A stretch of 64,000 bases of DNA, from NCBI RefSeq assembly GCF_037975245.1, contig NC_092582.1, forward strand, positions 7,951,001 through 8,015,000, written 5' to 3'. The stretch's first letter is position 1. Each line of letters opens with the position of its first letter. Positions 13,301 through 25,409 of this stretch are shown here, in pieces. Source of the DNA: Apostichopus japonicus. Its lineage: Eukaryota > Echinodermata > Holothuroidea > Aspidochirotida > Stichopodidae. The notes under the pieces were generated by a model. That model searched no databases, was not told where the DNA came from, and saw only the letters and a program-made list of their open reading frames with translations. The position numbers and the translations under genes are program-made.

Positions 13301-14614
13301 AACATTCCAGGCCTAGACTTTCACAATTTCAGCCACTTGCTAATAAATACCTTGTGCTTTAAAAATAAAGTTCCCACTGGCATTATCCTGAATTACAGCA
13401 CACACACTTCAACACAGGCTTATGAGAGCAGCTCAGTAATATTTACTGATAATAAGCAGTACTTTAAGAACTGTTGGTAGGTACACGAAGAAATCACGAA
13501 GACTTTAACGTTTTTTTTTAAAATCATTTTCATGTTCGTTTGTACCCGACTGATCATGTGTATCTGTTCTTAATTGTCTATTAAAAACAAATGCCATATT
13601 TTCCCTCTTGAAAACAGTGAAATCCACTGGCATCTAGCCAGTATTAATTATAACTTGAATTTCGAGACCTACATTCATAATTATAAATGCTCCCTTCAAG
13701 CATGAACAGGTGGTAGCACTGTTCTTCATTTTAAGTTATGAATATTACTTGAATGATAGGATTATTGTGTTAAATTTATCAAAGTATATATCTTGCAACT
13801 TGAGTGTCAATGTTGCATATCATTTATCGACAGACGAACATTAATAACAAAATCAATAAATCATGTGTTGACAAGGCTGTAAATTCAGACTACTTTAACT
13901 TCGTGTAACATGTATGATGAGCAGTATGTAATGATAAGTATTTCTAATGGATGGTCTTTTCCATATCTAAGTTTAGTCAAGATATTCCGGCACTCCTCCC
14001 CATATTAGATAAGTGTGATCTGTTAATCTCTCTCTAAAAAAAAAATAAAAAAAAATGTCCAGTTCATGAGAGTCATATACCAGACATCACATTTACCCAA
14101 AATTGCTACACAGCTTCCAAAAAGGAACACATAGCAGAAATTTGTACATTGCCATATTTAACTTTTATGTTTAAAACTTATATATATAATCAGATTTAGT
14201 ACTTATTATTATATACACTTACTTATTATTATAAACACTTACTCAATATTTGAGATATATATGAAACAAATAGGTCAGATTTTTTCAGCCCTAAATATTG
14301 AGTTTTAGTAACTCTTTGTCCTTCATATCCCTATGTGGTAATGCGTTTTGACAGATCTTTATCTAACACAACTATTGTTGCAACAAACACAAATAATACT
14401 TGCAAGGTACATTTTTGCTCTACATATATTGATAGTTTTTTTGCTTCTTTTTACAAAGGGACTGAAACTGAGTAAAGAGATTGGTGCCGTGAAGTATGCA
14501 GAATGTTCAGCTTTGACTCAGCAGGGAATGAAGACGGTATTCGATGAAGCAATCCGAGCAGTCATCGCTCCCAGGCCCAAGCCCAATAGGAGAAGACGAT
14601 GTTCTGTAATGTGA
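10337..14614 (+). CDS. RAC1-like: Rac-like small GTPase copy 2 (CaaX CSVM)
   Basis: Exons: 10337-10380, 10746-10817, 11321-11438, 12002-12199, 14459-14614; all introns GT-AG; 195 aa against 192 for human RAC1. Rho GTPases of this class cycle between GDP and GTP at membranes and signal to actin and NADPH oxidase effectors. Visible motifs: P-loop GDGTVGKT (Thr where RAC1 has Ala13), switch I EYIPTVFDSY, Rac-specific Trp in LWDTAGQE (Cdc42 has Phe), [15 protein letters not shown], a [11 protein letters not shown] polybasic tail and CaaX CSVM, predicted farnesylated. It differs from RAC1 at Asp63 (Ala) and residues 74-75 (GA for QT). Intron 3 falls after RAC1 residue 75, where exon 3b sits in human RAC1. 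Of the complete copies it alone keeps Asp38. A perfect palindrome CCCAGGCGCCTGGG lies in intron 1 at 10408-10421. Intron 4 (2.3 kb) holds an inverted-repeat element. Confidence 0.92.
12386..13199. mobile_element. Non-autonomous inverted-repeat element in intron 4 of copy 2
   Basis: The left end is CAGTGTTGTAGCTA and the right end, read in reverse complement, is CAGAGTTGTAGCTAGG. A TATGTATA-like 8-mer follows the right end, and TATGTATG precedes the equivalent left end in copies 3 and 5, consistent with an 8-bp target duplication. There is no transposase. Shorter relatives sit at the same place in copies 3, 4 and 5. Confidence 0.65.
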
Positions 14615-17600
14615 ACTGTTAACTTGCCACTGTTTGTTCTAAGACACTATATTAAAATAAGAGTGTGAAGATGCATGCTACCTCAAACTGATATTATGGA
14701 TGTCTAAGAAAGAAACTGTTACCAAAGCCAAATTATGGCTGGATAACAACAAACTCAAAAAATATGCTAGGAACAGGGCCAGGCCAGTCATTATGTAAAT
14801 GAACATAGCTAGTATGTATTGTAAGGGAGAGGACGAATTTGGCTGGCATTTATGACAAGCCATATATAATTTATCAGCCATTTTTATGCCTTGTGAGAAA
14901 CAAGAGGATACGGAATCATGAAAAGTGTACTGAGTGTAGTAGGGAAGCGGGGGGGGGGGGGGGGGGAGCGTGGGGATGGTTGGTCTTTGATCATTTTTTG
15001 TTATTGCAAAGTTTGATATTATTATTGCTACGTAATGGAAAAGTTAAACCATCATTACAGAGGACTGCCTAGGAAATGTTTCCTTTGAAGTGTATCTTAA
15101 CCATGTTTTGTTTTGTTTTGATTTATGTAGCCCAATTTAGGATATCGGTGGCATTATATTTGGAGATGCCAAAAACATACCATTGCCAGTCAGACTCCTT
15201 TATTATGGTCCTGCAACTGACTTTAGGGCAAAACACTTGGAGAAGCGATCTGTGTTGTCTTAATCTTAACTGTCACCATAGTGTTACGTTTTGATTGTAT
15301 ATAAGTCGCAATAGTATACATTGTATAATATGTACAGGTAGGCGTGACAGCCATTTTGATACTTGATGTAAATATAATTTTAATCAGGGTTTGCACAACT
15401 GTACCACTCTTTCAGGTTTTTTTTTACTATTTAATGCATATTAATGAGTATATACTACCAAAATAAAAAACATAGTTTTTATACAATGATTGATGTTTTG
15501 CCTTTTCTATGTGTCTATTTTCCCCTTCTTCTTCTCTGCAATGATTGGATTTAATAACCAATTAATTGAACAATGCACTCAAACTAGGCATTTGTCTTAC
15601 CCAGCCTTAAACAGATTCCTTCATGAATCAGTCCTATAAATCCCTCCCCAACCTCCCCCCCCCCTGCCAATCTCTCCTCCAATGTTACTGTCCATGATTC
15701 TTCACTGCATATACTATATTCACTCCAATAACTAGTGCAGAGGTCCGAATTCTAAAGGGTTGTGCTTTTAACCCAAAAGACACACTCAAATATTTGAAAC
15801 AAAGAAAACAAGAACAAATAGAATTCTATTAGACCAGCTTCGTGTAATCCTCTGCCCCCCCCCCTCCTCCCAAACAACTGTCACCAGGCTGGGCGGATTG
15901 GGCCTACCGTTCTATGGGTTTGCAATCGTTGCGCCGCTGGGGGATGAAGCTTTGAGCGGCACTGTCAATAGAGTTACCAAAGACACCTACTAAGATGTCA
16001 TACTGTTTTGCCTGAATCATAGTTTTAATTGGTGCATTATGTACCCCAGTGGTAGCAATTTATGACCACTGCCCCTCCCACTAGGCATTATCCTACCCAT
16101 TCAAATATATACATAATAGTTGCCATAGTATGCTTTTGTGACTAGAAATTGAAATATTAATGGACGAGGGGGCTAATTACCTTATTACTTATATTAACTA
16201 ATATTTTAACATTTGGAGGCCCAAAGGTTGAGATATTAGGCCCGCTAGCAAGTAAATATTTAGCCTGTATATCTGATTAATCAGATAGTTAGAAAATCTT
16301 TGTAGCCAATAAGAATATCTTACTATAGTCACTTTTTCGATATTTTAAATTCCATATACAAAGAGGCGGATCTATGTTTTAATGAGGGGCGTGGCCATGC
16401 ATGGATTCTTTGAAGCTGGTTCCTTTGTACGGGGTGCTGTTATATTAGATGCATGATTATTGGCGCACGGAGCAAGGGAATAGTCTTACCGGTAGTTTCC
16501 GCTTTTGTATAATTTTTTATTCAATCTGTATTACAGATAAATAAAGAAAAATAATCAAGATAATAATTTAAAAAGAGCGCCATCATTTTGAAAACTTTCC
16601 GCGCTGTAAATATATCATTGTGCTTAAACAATACGCTTAGTTATAAAAAGAACACATATACACAACCTTGCCAACCCGATATCAACAAAACTGAATGATC
16701 TGACGTCCACAGGGCTCGCTAAACCAAAGAATACTGACAAAAATAACATGCAAATACACACACGCACGACCCCCATCCCAGAAATGGCAATAAATATACA
16801 CCTGACCCACCCCGCAAATACAGCTGGTTATACTCAGTTGTAGAGTATACTTATAGGCCTACTTTGATGATTCAGTACACGTAGCCTACACTGTTATAGG
16901 CCAGCAAACAAACTCTAAAGACATGATCGAAGTTATAAGAAATTAGATGTTAACATCAAATTAGAATACCTACTTCTTTGGCGGAATCAACCAGCAATTC
17001 TAAAAAACGTGATCACTTAATTGGTAATCAACTGTAAAAAAATGCTAAATGATGAAAATATGTTTATCGGTAAATACAATGGTTAGCCATAGGCCTACTG
17101 TTTTTCTAGAAACCTCAACTGGGCGCTCCCTTGGGACGCCGAAATAAATCGAAACAATCATCATCATTAAGTTTTCAATCGCTCAGATATTGATAAATAT
17201 CACTGATCAGCTGGGCCATATGCAATTAACGTAAGTTTATTAAGGAAGTTGTAGCCCTATCTGAGTCAGCTATAATCGTAACGTGTCGATATTCATAAGT
17301 AGGCATATGATATTCTTTATATATTCTTTTATATATTATATATATATATGAATTCTATAAATATATCTCTTCATAACAATCTCAAGTTGGCTACGCAGGT
17401 AAAACTTCCAGACGCAGATATGCAAAGAATTGTGGCGGCGAACAGTTAATTCTGCACACGTAAATAAAGTAGATCTCCTTGAGTGGCATATACTTTTTCA
17501 AAACAATACGTAAAATGCTCTACGTTGGTTCGTTACTATCGAATTGAACAAGACAGTTTAAATTTGAACGCATTTGATTTAACAAGATCCTGCAAAAAAG

Positions 17601-17829
17601 GTGCAAGCAACAAATGTTAACCGTATTTATCCGCAACGACTCGGCTTTATCTGTACTACTTCAGCTCTTGCAACATATAGGCACTCGTAACGTTCTTATT
17701 ATACACTATGGCCGTTTATTGCATATATCACGTGTTTTAGAATGACGAACCAGGGCCAAGAAATCGACCAAGCAGTTCTTACAGACCGGAGGGTGTTACA
17801 TTTTCAAAGACTATATAGGCCTACATTTG
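14615..17829. other. 3' UTR and downstream flank of copy 2
   Basis: About 850 bp of likely 3' UTR (with a poly-G run near 14950) leads to a polyadenylation signal. The rest, including 15650-16540, is shared with copy 4 (37880-38860) and partly copy 6 but missing from copies 3 and 5. Small open frames here are not conserved in frame between copies and I do not call them genes. Confidence 0.6.
15462..15467 (+). terminator. Polyadenylation signal candidate, copy 2
   Basis: AATAAA within CCAAAATAAAAAACA, about 850 bp after the stop. It is conserved in copies 3, 4 and 5 and changed to AATTAA in copy 6. Confidence 0.5.
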
Positions 17830-18043
17830 TGGAGAGTTAGCTCAGTGGTTAACCCCGGTGCCTTTCAATCATAAGGTCCCCGGTTCGAGTCACTCCCAGA
17901 TTAATGTATGTCGTCCAGTTACAGAGTTGTTGACAATTAACAATTCATAATCATGGACGTTAAATATGAATGTAAGAGACTGACTTCGGTCAGGTTGCGG
18001 CTTTGATAAGCCGATTAGGCTTCTTCGCGAGTTCCTGCTTGCA
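17830..18043 (+). mobile_element. tRNA-derived SINE-like element (upstream of copy 3)
   Basis: The head has a box A (TAGCTCAGTGG) and box B (GGTTCGAGTCA) with closing pairs GGAG/CTCC, as in a degenerate tRNA. It is followed by an unrelated body ending near GAGTTCCTGCTTGCA. The D and anticodon arms do not fold as a functional tRNA, so I call a SINE, not a tRNA gene. Confidence 0.65.
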
Positions 18044-18126
18044 CCGAACTGGCTTCTGAATCAGAATGGGTTAATGCAGTGGCGTAGCTACAGGGGGCGT
18101 GGGGGCGACAACCCCCATGAAAGCCT

Positions 18127-18196
18127 GTCGCCCCCAGTCGCCCCCAGTCGCCCCCAGTCGCCCCCAGTCGCCCCCAGTCGCCCCCAGTCGCCCCCA
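18127..18196. repeat. 10-bp minisatellite, seven units
   Basis: GTCGCCCCCA repeats seven times just inside the left end of the hAT-like element. The same element before copies 4 and 5 has two units. Confidence 0.95.
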
Positions 18197-18867
18197 CTTG
18201 GATTTTGGGTGTCGAAAAAAAAATTACATGTGCAAAAAATATATCATTGGTCTGAATGGTCTCGAATCTCTATGATGACAACTCATGAACGACCCTTCGA
18301 CCGCGGACCGGCAGTAGGCTATAGTTGCTGAAAAACCAGATGTGACATAGCGCATAGGCCGAGAAGTCTACAGTATAATCGCACTGTACTGAAAACGCAT
18401 GTTAACGACCGTCGAATAATATAATTCCTGCTCTACAAGACTACAACACACATAATGTTTACTACTGAATCTGTGTGTTCGACTGTTCGGGCAAACTTTG
18501 CCTTTGTCACTCTTTTTTTTTAAATATCCATAATCCCTAACATACAAATAAATACTAATATACAAACAGCCAATCAGTATCTTGTAATCAGTGCGCATTA
18601 ACTGATCAAACAAGCTAGTGAGCAATACTATACCCTTATAGAAAGATGGTTTCCAAGTACTTGAATGCCAAAGAAGATGTTAAAAGGTAAAAAATGCTGA
18701 CACCATACACATGTTTCTCACATCATTGCTCGCGTCATTGCCTCGATACCCTGTTACATTTTCAATCGGGTTTTCACTTCTGGGACGTACCCTGATGCTC
18801 TTAAAACCGCTAAAAAAACAAATATTCAAGAAAGGAGACAACACTATCGCTGAGAACTACCGGCCAA

Positions 18868-19439
18868 CAGTGGCGGAGCGTCCAAACAGTCAGGGGATCG
18901 GATGCCCCCCCCCCCCCTGACGGACTCAAATGGACTGCTGACGCCCTTTTCAGCTTTTTAGCACTTTTTACTTATTCGCGATTATTGACTTTTTTTATTG
19001 CACTCTCATCTACCTATCGACAATTGTCACATTTTGTTGATGTAGTTTACTGACAAAATGCTCTAACGTACGGCGGCATTTAATTTATCGGCACTTAATT
19101 CTGTTGTGCGAAACTCTTTCCAAGAACTGTACGGGGATTACGATCTATTTTTTTCGAAAACATGAGCACTCACAAAGATACCACAGGGATTGTGATGAAG
19201 CGCATGTACTATCAACACCCATATAAACTTCCGACTTGTCACACATATTTATTCTTCGTTTATCTGCAAATTAGCAAGGCCCGGAAAGGGTCATTTCCGG
19301 CGATCTAGGGAATATCTTTACTCCAAAAAAATCTGTACGCTCCGCGCCAACCTGTGGTGGAACCCCGCTTAGATAGTGTCGAAAGCGCCCCTACAGGCCA
19401 TTCTCGCCCCCCTGACCAATACCCCTAGCTCCGCCACTG
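18868..19439. mobile_element. Nested hAT-like MITE, TSD CCGGCCAA
   Basis: Ends are CAGTGGCGGAGCG and, on the right, GCTCCGCCACTG. The 8-bp duplication CCGGCCAA lies at 18860-18867 and 19440-19447. It inserted into the larger element before that element was duplicated, because all three copies carry it. The subterminal module is at about 19286-19381. Confidence 0.88.
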
Positions 19440-20216
19440 CCGGCCAATCAGTCTTTCACCCTAATAATATCTCAGACGCAATCTGTGATGTCAGTTTGAC
19501 ATATAGTTCGGTCATTTCAGTATGTTACTTGGCTGAAAGCCCAGTCAATCTTTCTTTATTTTCCACGCGCAATTTGTCGAAAAATGTCAATGCCGGTGTC
19601 AAACTCACAAAAGATATGTCATGACATTTCAAAGTAACTTACCAGATTTTTGTTTTTTCTATTTTACTTAACTATTTGATGACCATATCAAAACATGGGA
19701 TCTCAAAATAAAGGATGTTGAGAAAACTTTAGAGCAGCTTAGAAGGCCTGGGAAGTGTCATTTCCAACGATCTAGGAGGCCTATTTAGCTAAAAAAAATT
19801 GGTACGCTGCGCGCCAACTCATGGTGGCGCTCCGCTTAGATAGTAACAAGAAAATGGTCAAGCGCCCCCCCAGGAAATGTTCAAGCCCCCCCCCCCCAGC
19901 GCCCCCAACTGAAAAAAATCCTGGCTACGACACTGGGTTAATGTCTGATGGCAAAGCAATCCTATCTTTTAAGGTGCGGGGGAAGAAGGAATATTTATAT
20001 AAATTCTTTCTAGCGTAGGGAACTAACTCGTGAACGAAATAACTTCAACACATGGGCTACAGTAACAAAGATCCCTTCATCGAATAACTGACTAACTAAT
20101 TTGATCTCCACCACGCACAAGGACATGTTTTTGTATACCAATACATTGTTCTAGTGTTTGCTCTGATTTGGAAACTCAAAAGCGGTAGTGCCATATGTTC
20201 CGCAAAGTTTTTCGTT

Positions 20217-20224
20217 TATATAGG
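20217..20224 (+). promoter_or_regulatory. TATA-like box of Rac copy 3
   Basis: TATATAGG with the conserved ACTTGCGAGTG extension, 194 bp before the start codon. Confidence 0.5.
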
Positions 20225-20410
20225 ACTTGCGAGTGGTACATATTACACCATATCTATTTATGGTCGATTGCGTACTGTATATACTATAGCCTTTCTATAG
20301 TGTCGCAAGCTGCAACATATATATATAAGTAGAGATGGCGTCCCTTTGGCAAGGACACAGTTGTTTGATTTCCTTCAAATACAGACGGAATAAGGAGAAA
20401 GAAAAAGAAC

Positions 20411-23400
20411 ATGCAGGGAATTCGGTCAATTAAATGTGTTGTCGTTGGTGACGGGTGAGTAGAAAACAGTACATCGATACGCCCAGGCGCCTGGGTTGAG
20501 TGTGTGAGGACCAATTTTGCGAAATAATAGTATAGGTGTAATGATATGAAGCAGTAGCATGGTGGGCTCATAATTGACGCACTTAAGGATTTGATCAACG
20601 ATATCTATCAAGGAAAAATCCAAATCACTCGACTGTATGTGTTTTTCATATGTGTAGTTCCTCAGAAATGTTATGATCTCAAAATATTTAAGGTTCTGTG
20701 CTTATGCACCGTACAAATGAGCAGAATTTGACCACAAAATGTCTGCCGTGTCAAGTTCTTTCATACCCCTAAATTGACACATTCGTTGTAAAGCTAACTG
20801 TAGTGTAGGCCTTAGTATACATCCATTGACTTTAGATGCTGTTTGCTATGCTCTGAGCCTCTAAGCTCAGACAGGTCAGGGCCCTGAGAGTAGTGTTATC
20901 ATATTGAGGTAATGTTGGTTATATTTAGGAGTGTAAGATTTCCAAATGCCCAAAAAATGTGCAAAACTGGTGGGAGGGTGTTAAAAGCTTAAAAAATACC
21001 ACAATTTGGTCAGCAAATAGCTGAAATTGATTCAAGCTCATGAAATATGTCATTCTGCTTGACTGCAAAAAGTTTAGGTGGCCTGCTGTATCGTTGCTAG
21101 TAATAATTGAAGGTGCGTCAATTACGGGGGTGCGTCAATTATGAAGCCTTTACTATACAGTATAGGCATATTGTCATAATTTGGTCCTCTTTGTGGGAAA
21201 TGATGTCAGGATTGAACCGCTTGTGGTGTCTGTAGTTTCAATAATCAATGTATGGTACTGTATCTTTACGAACTGTACTGTATAGGTTACCTTAAGGTTT
21301 TAAATGAATGCTCTTTGTTTTATGTACAAGTAGTTGTTGTGTTGAATTTCAGACTATTGGTATTAAATCATAATTTCCTATAGACGATTGATTTTTTTCT
21401 TCGATTTCTTAAACATATTACAGAACTGTTGGGAAGACCTGCTTGCTTATTAGCTATACAACAAATTCCTTCCCAGGGGAATATATTCCAACTGTGTAAG
21501 TTGTTTTTCTTCTTCCTTTGCTGTTATAGTCCCCCCCCCCCCACCTTATTATTGTCTTATATTTATTCAATGTTGAATACCTATTGTTCAGTACTGTAGC
21601 TTTTGGACCTAACCACTTGTTTTCCTTAGATAATTTTTGTTCTATTAGCTGGAATCTTAAGCTCTGGATTGTGAATAGGGGACTATCAAAGAAGTTAAAA
21701 ACATGAACTTGGTAGCCAGCTATTATCATCTTATTCTACAGAATTTTAGTAGCCATTGACTGTAAAGGTGTTCCATATACTTTCTGTATTTTGATACTAA
21801 CCTTGTGTATCTTCACAAGGAATAATTAAGGACTTTAGAGACCTAAAAAGTGTTTCACAAACCATGTACATGTTTTGTGAAACACTTTTTAGGTCTCTAA
21901 AGTCTGAAAATAGTGAAACTACAAAACTGAAAAATGTTGCTGAGCACTGTTGTTATTATTATATTATTATCATAAATTATTCTTTAAAACTGTGTTTTCA
22001 ATATCCTTAAAATGTCTTCTGCACATTTCTTACAATTCAATTTAATCAGATTTGAAAATTATTCTGCCAATGTACTGGTGGATGGAACACCAGTGAGTTT
22101 TGGATTATGGGATACAGCGGGTCAGGAAGCTTATGATAGGTTAAGGCCGTTATCCTATCCAGGAGCAGTGAGTATTTAACTTCAACCTAGATACTGGTGG
22201 TACTCAATTAACATTAATTTGCGACATCAGGCAGAAGTCTATCCAGTAAACAGATTGGACGATTGACCAGAACATGACAGTGAATAATTGGATACAAAGA
22301 ACTGCCTTATTTTTTATATTTTTTTTTATTAATTATTTTTTCAAGATAAACAAAGACATATAGGCCTGGCCGATATATAGAGTAATGGATGGGAGAGAAT
22401 AAATAATGGATAAGCATTCAAACTGTACAATAAGTGTAAGTCCTCAGTTCCAGGACAGACTATTAAAATAAAACCTTACATGTTGTGATTAGGTGTTTTC
22501 ATTTGACTAAAAGGTATAAATGGACTTTCAAGAGCTAGTACCAATATGTTTCCTCATTCTGATGAATCTTTTGGCAAAGCAACTCCATCAGTGTGCCAGC
22601 AAAGAGAATAGTTTCAGTCTAACCTCATTCCTATCTCCCCAGGATGTGTTTTTGATCTGTTTTTCACTGATGAGTCCGACTTCCTTTGGAAATGTTCGAG
22701 AAAAATGGTATCCAGAGATACACCACCACTGCCCTAACGTGCCAATCGTCTTAGTAGGAACAAAAGTGGACCTCCGGGATCATTTAAACACAAAAATCAC
22801 TTTGCAGCAAAATAAAGAGTCACCTATCACGTTTGTGCAGGTGAGTTTTTGTCATTAGACAAGTTATATAGCTATAACATTATGATCACCGTACACTGCA
22901 TCTTTGTTATATATATGTATGCAGTGTTGTAGCTACGCCGGTCAGCGCCGGTCGGACTTGGCCAGCACTAACGTTTGCCAACCGGTACTCCAAGTAAAAA
23001 GTTCAAATAATGACCGGCATTGCGTATCTGATTGACCGGTACAAAATTCAGTAAAATTGTGTCACGAAATGACTGTTAAAGAAATCACTCTCACACATAT
23101 ATATGTATGAATATATATATAATCATGTTTAGTACTTATTATTTCATTGATATATTCAAGTGTAAATTTGTGTGTGAAACACTTACTCAATATTTGAGAT
23201 ATATAAGATACACATATGTCAGATTTTTGTCAGCCCTAAATACTGAGTTTTAGTAACTCTTTGTCCTTCATATCCCTATGTGGTAATGCATTTTGACAGA
23301 TCTTTATCTAACACAATTATTGTTGCAACAAACACAAATAATACTTGCAAGGTACATTTTTGCTATACATATATTGATTGATTGATAGTTTTTTTGTTTC

Positions 23401-23567
23401 TTTTTACAAAGGGACTGAAACTGAGTAAAGAGATTGGTGCCGTGAAGTATGCGGAATGTTCGGCTTTGACTCAGCAGGGAATGAAGACGGTATTCGATGA
23501 AGCAATCCGAGCAGTCATCGCTCCCAGGCCCAAGCCCAAGCGGAGAAGACGATGTTTTGTTTTGTGA
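20411..23567 (+). CDS. RAC1-like: Rac-like small GTPase copy 3 (CaaX CFVL)
   Basis: Exons: 20411-20454, 21424-21495, 22050-22167, 22643-22840, 23412-23567; 195 aa, all frames open. The start gives [15 protein letters not shown], close to RAC1 [13 protein letters not shown]-loop [24 protein letters not shown] and ECSALTQ are intact. Switch I differs from copy 2: Ala27 is Ser and Asp38 is Glu (FENYSANV). Asp38 is in the effector loop that contacts CRIB-type effectors, so partner choice may differ. The tail [12 protein letters not shown] ends in Leu, predicting geranylgeranylation, in contrast to CSVM of copies 2, 4 and 6. Intron 1 carries a TA-flanked MITE, intron 2 a perfect hairpin. The intron-1 palindrome is at 20482-20495. 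Copy 5 is its cassette partner. Confidence 0.93.
20557..21155. mobile_element. TA-flanked MITE in intron 1 of copy 3
   Basis: It is 599 bp, flanked by TA at both sides (20555-20556, 21156-21157). Inner inverted repeats include CATAATTGACGCAC near both ends. Copy 4 has the uninterrupted site with a single TA. TA duplication suggests the Tc1/mariner group; no transposase is present. Confidence 0.75.
21831..21904 (+). repeat. Perfect 31-bp inverted repeat in intron 2 of copy 3
   Basis: Left arm 21831-21861 and right arm 21874-21904 are exact reverse complements around a 12-nt loop. The transcribed intron would fold into a long hairpin. Copies 2, 4 and 6 have only the right-arm sequence, so the left arm arose as an inverted duplication and is shared with copy 5. 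Confidence 0.9.
22922..23096. mobile_element. Truncated inverted-repeat element in intron 4 of copy 3
   Basis: Left end CAGTGTTGTAGCTACG as in copy 2, but the body stops after about 175 bp and the right end is missing. This explains the short intron 4 (571 bp) of this copy. Confidence 0.6.
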
Positions 23568-24718
23568 ACTGTTAACTTGCCACTGTTTGTTCTAAGACAC
23601 TATATTAAAATAAGAGTGTGAAGATGCATGCCACCTCAAACTGATATTATGGATGTCTAAGAAAGAAACTGTTACCAAAGCCAAATTATGGCTGGATAAC
23701 AACAAACTCAAAAAATATGCTAGGAACAGGGCCAGGCCAGTCATTATGTAAATGAACATAGCTAGTATGTATTGTAAGGGAGAGGATGAATTTGGCTGGC
23801 ATTTATGACAAGCCATATATAATTTATCAGCCATTTTTATGTCTTGTGAGAAACAAGAGGATACGGAATGGTGAAAAGTGTACTGAGTGTAGTAGGAAAG
23901 CGGGGGGGGGGGGGGGGGAGGGTGGGGATGGTTGGTCTTTGATCATTTTTTGTTATTGCAAAGTTTGATATTATTATTGCTACGTAATGGAAAAGTTAAA
24001 CCATCATTACAGAGGAATGCCTAGGAAATGTTTCCTTTGAAATGTATCTTAACCATGTTTTGTTTTGTTTTGATTTATGTAGCCCAATTTAGGATATCGG
24101 TGACATTATATTTGGAGATGCCAAAAACACAACTTACCACTGCCAGTCAGACTCCTTTATTATGGTCCTGTAACTGACTTTAGAGCAAAACACTTGGAGA
24201 AGCAATCTGTGTTGTCTTAATCTTAACTGTCAACATAGTGTTACGTTTTGATTGTATATAAGTCACAATAGTATACATTGTATAATATGCACAGGTAGGC
24301 GTGACTGCCATTTTGATACTTGATGTAAATATAATTTTTATCAGTGTATGCACAACTGTATCACTTTTTCAGGTTTTTTTACTATTTAATGCATATTAAT
24401 GGGTATACTACCAAAATAAAAAACAAGAGTTTTTATACAATGATTGATGGTTTGCCTTTTCTATGTGTCTATTTTCCCCTTCTTCTTCTCTGCAATGATT
24501 GGATTTAATAACCAATTAATTGAACAATGCACTTAAACTAGGCATTTGTCTAGCCCAGCCTTAAACAGATTCCTTCATGAATCAGTCCTATAAATCCCGC
24601 CTTAAAAATAATCAAGATAATCATTTAAAAAGAGCGCCATCACTTTGAAAACTGTCCGCGTGGAAATATATCATTGTGCTTAAACAATACGATTAGTTAT
24701 AAAAAGAACACATATACA
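23568..24718. other. 3' UTR and flank of copy 3
   Basis: Closely similar to the copy 2 flank up to about 24598, then directly joined to the AAAAATAATCAAGATAAT segment. About 900 bp present after copies 2 and 4 is missing. No gene seen. Confidence 0.6.
24415..24420 (+). terminator. Polyadenylation signal candidate, copy 3
   Basis: AATAAA in the conserved CCAAAATAAAAAACA block, about 850 bp after the stop codon. Confidence 0.5.
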
Positions 24719-25019
24719 CATAGGCGTAGGAGCCTAATTTGATTTGGGGGGGGGGGGTGGGGGCTGTAACGACTTGCCCGAAAAATATAACCAGAATTTT
24801 TCGCGCGCCCCGCGCGCATTCCACATGTTAATGTGCATATCATATAGGCATTAATCGGTTATTACATCACATGCCAATAACATAAAATCATTTTCCGTGT
24901 TATTACCCTTCCATATTGGTTAGAATTATCGGGGAAGTTGTTACAACAATAATAATATTAACAATAATATAAGTTTAACCATTAAAAAACACATTGCAAA
25001 TTCTTCTTTCAGTAGGTGC

Positions 25020-25409
25020 CAGTGGCGGAGCTAGGGGTATTGGTCAGGGGGAGAGAACGGTCTGTAGGGGCGCTTTCGACACTATCTAAGCGGAGCGCCA
25101 CCACAGGTTGGCGCGGAGCATACAGAAAATTTTTGAGTAAAGATACTTCCTAGATCGCCGGAAATGACCCTTTCCAGGCCTTGCTAATTTGCAGATAAAC
25201 GAAGAATAAATAGGTGTCATCGCCATTTGTCAGAAAATTGCACCAACAAAATGTGACAAATGTCAATAGGTATTTGAGAGCGCAATAAAAAAGTCAATAA
25301 TCGCGAATAAGTAAAAAGTGGTAAAAAGCTGAAAAGGGCGCCAGCAGTCCGTTTGAGTCCGTCAGGGGGGCATCCGCCCCCCCTCTGACTGTATGGACGC
25401 TCCGCCACT
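25020..25409. mobile_element. Nested CAGTGGCGGAGC MITE, reverse orientation
   Basis: Starts CAGTGGCGGAGCTAGG and ends ACGCTCCGCCACT. It sits within the 85-bp array and no 8-bp duplication is visible; about 13 bp of an array unit is missing at the junction. The module lies about 60 bp from the left end. Confidence 0.7.

Larger units (their letters stand above)
18077..19935. mobile_element. hAT-like non-autonomous element, TSD GGTTAATG (unit before copy 3)
   Basis: The left end is CAGTGGCGTAGCTA and the right end in reverse complement is CAGTGTCGTAGCCAGG. The 8-bp duplication GGTTAATG flanks it at 18069-18076 and 19936-19943. The equivalent place before copy 6 holds one GGTTAATG and no element, an empty site. 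It contains a nested element (18868-19439) and a subterminal module at about 19746-19845. It encodes no transposase, so it would need one supplied elsewhere. Confidence 0.85.

Noticed and set aside
14678-14881. Hydrophobic - strand frame ([13 protein letters not shown]) repeated after each Rac copy
   Set aside because: Lies antisense in the 3' UTR and is preserved only because the units are recent duplicates. In copy 6 it is broken up by a microsatellite.
17830-17902. Possible functional tRNA gene
   Set aside because: A and B boxes are good but the D and anticodon arms do not fold normally. It is followed by a fixed body and repeats with the unit, so a SINE is more likely.
22520-22858. Open frame that reads through the end of intron 3 into exon 4 (copies 3, 5, 6), giving an alternative N-terminus starting [10 protein letters not shown]
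   Set aside because: In copies 2 and 4 the same region is out of frame with exon 4, and the acceptor CCCCAG is conserved everywhere. It is an intron that happens to be open.
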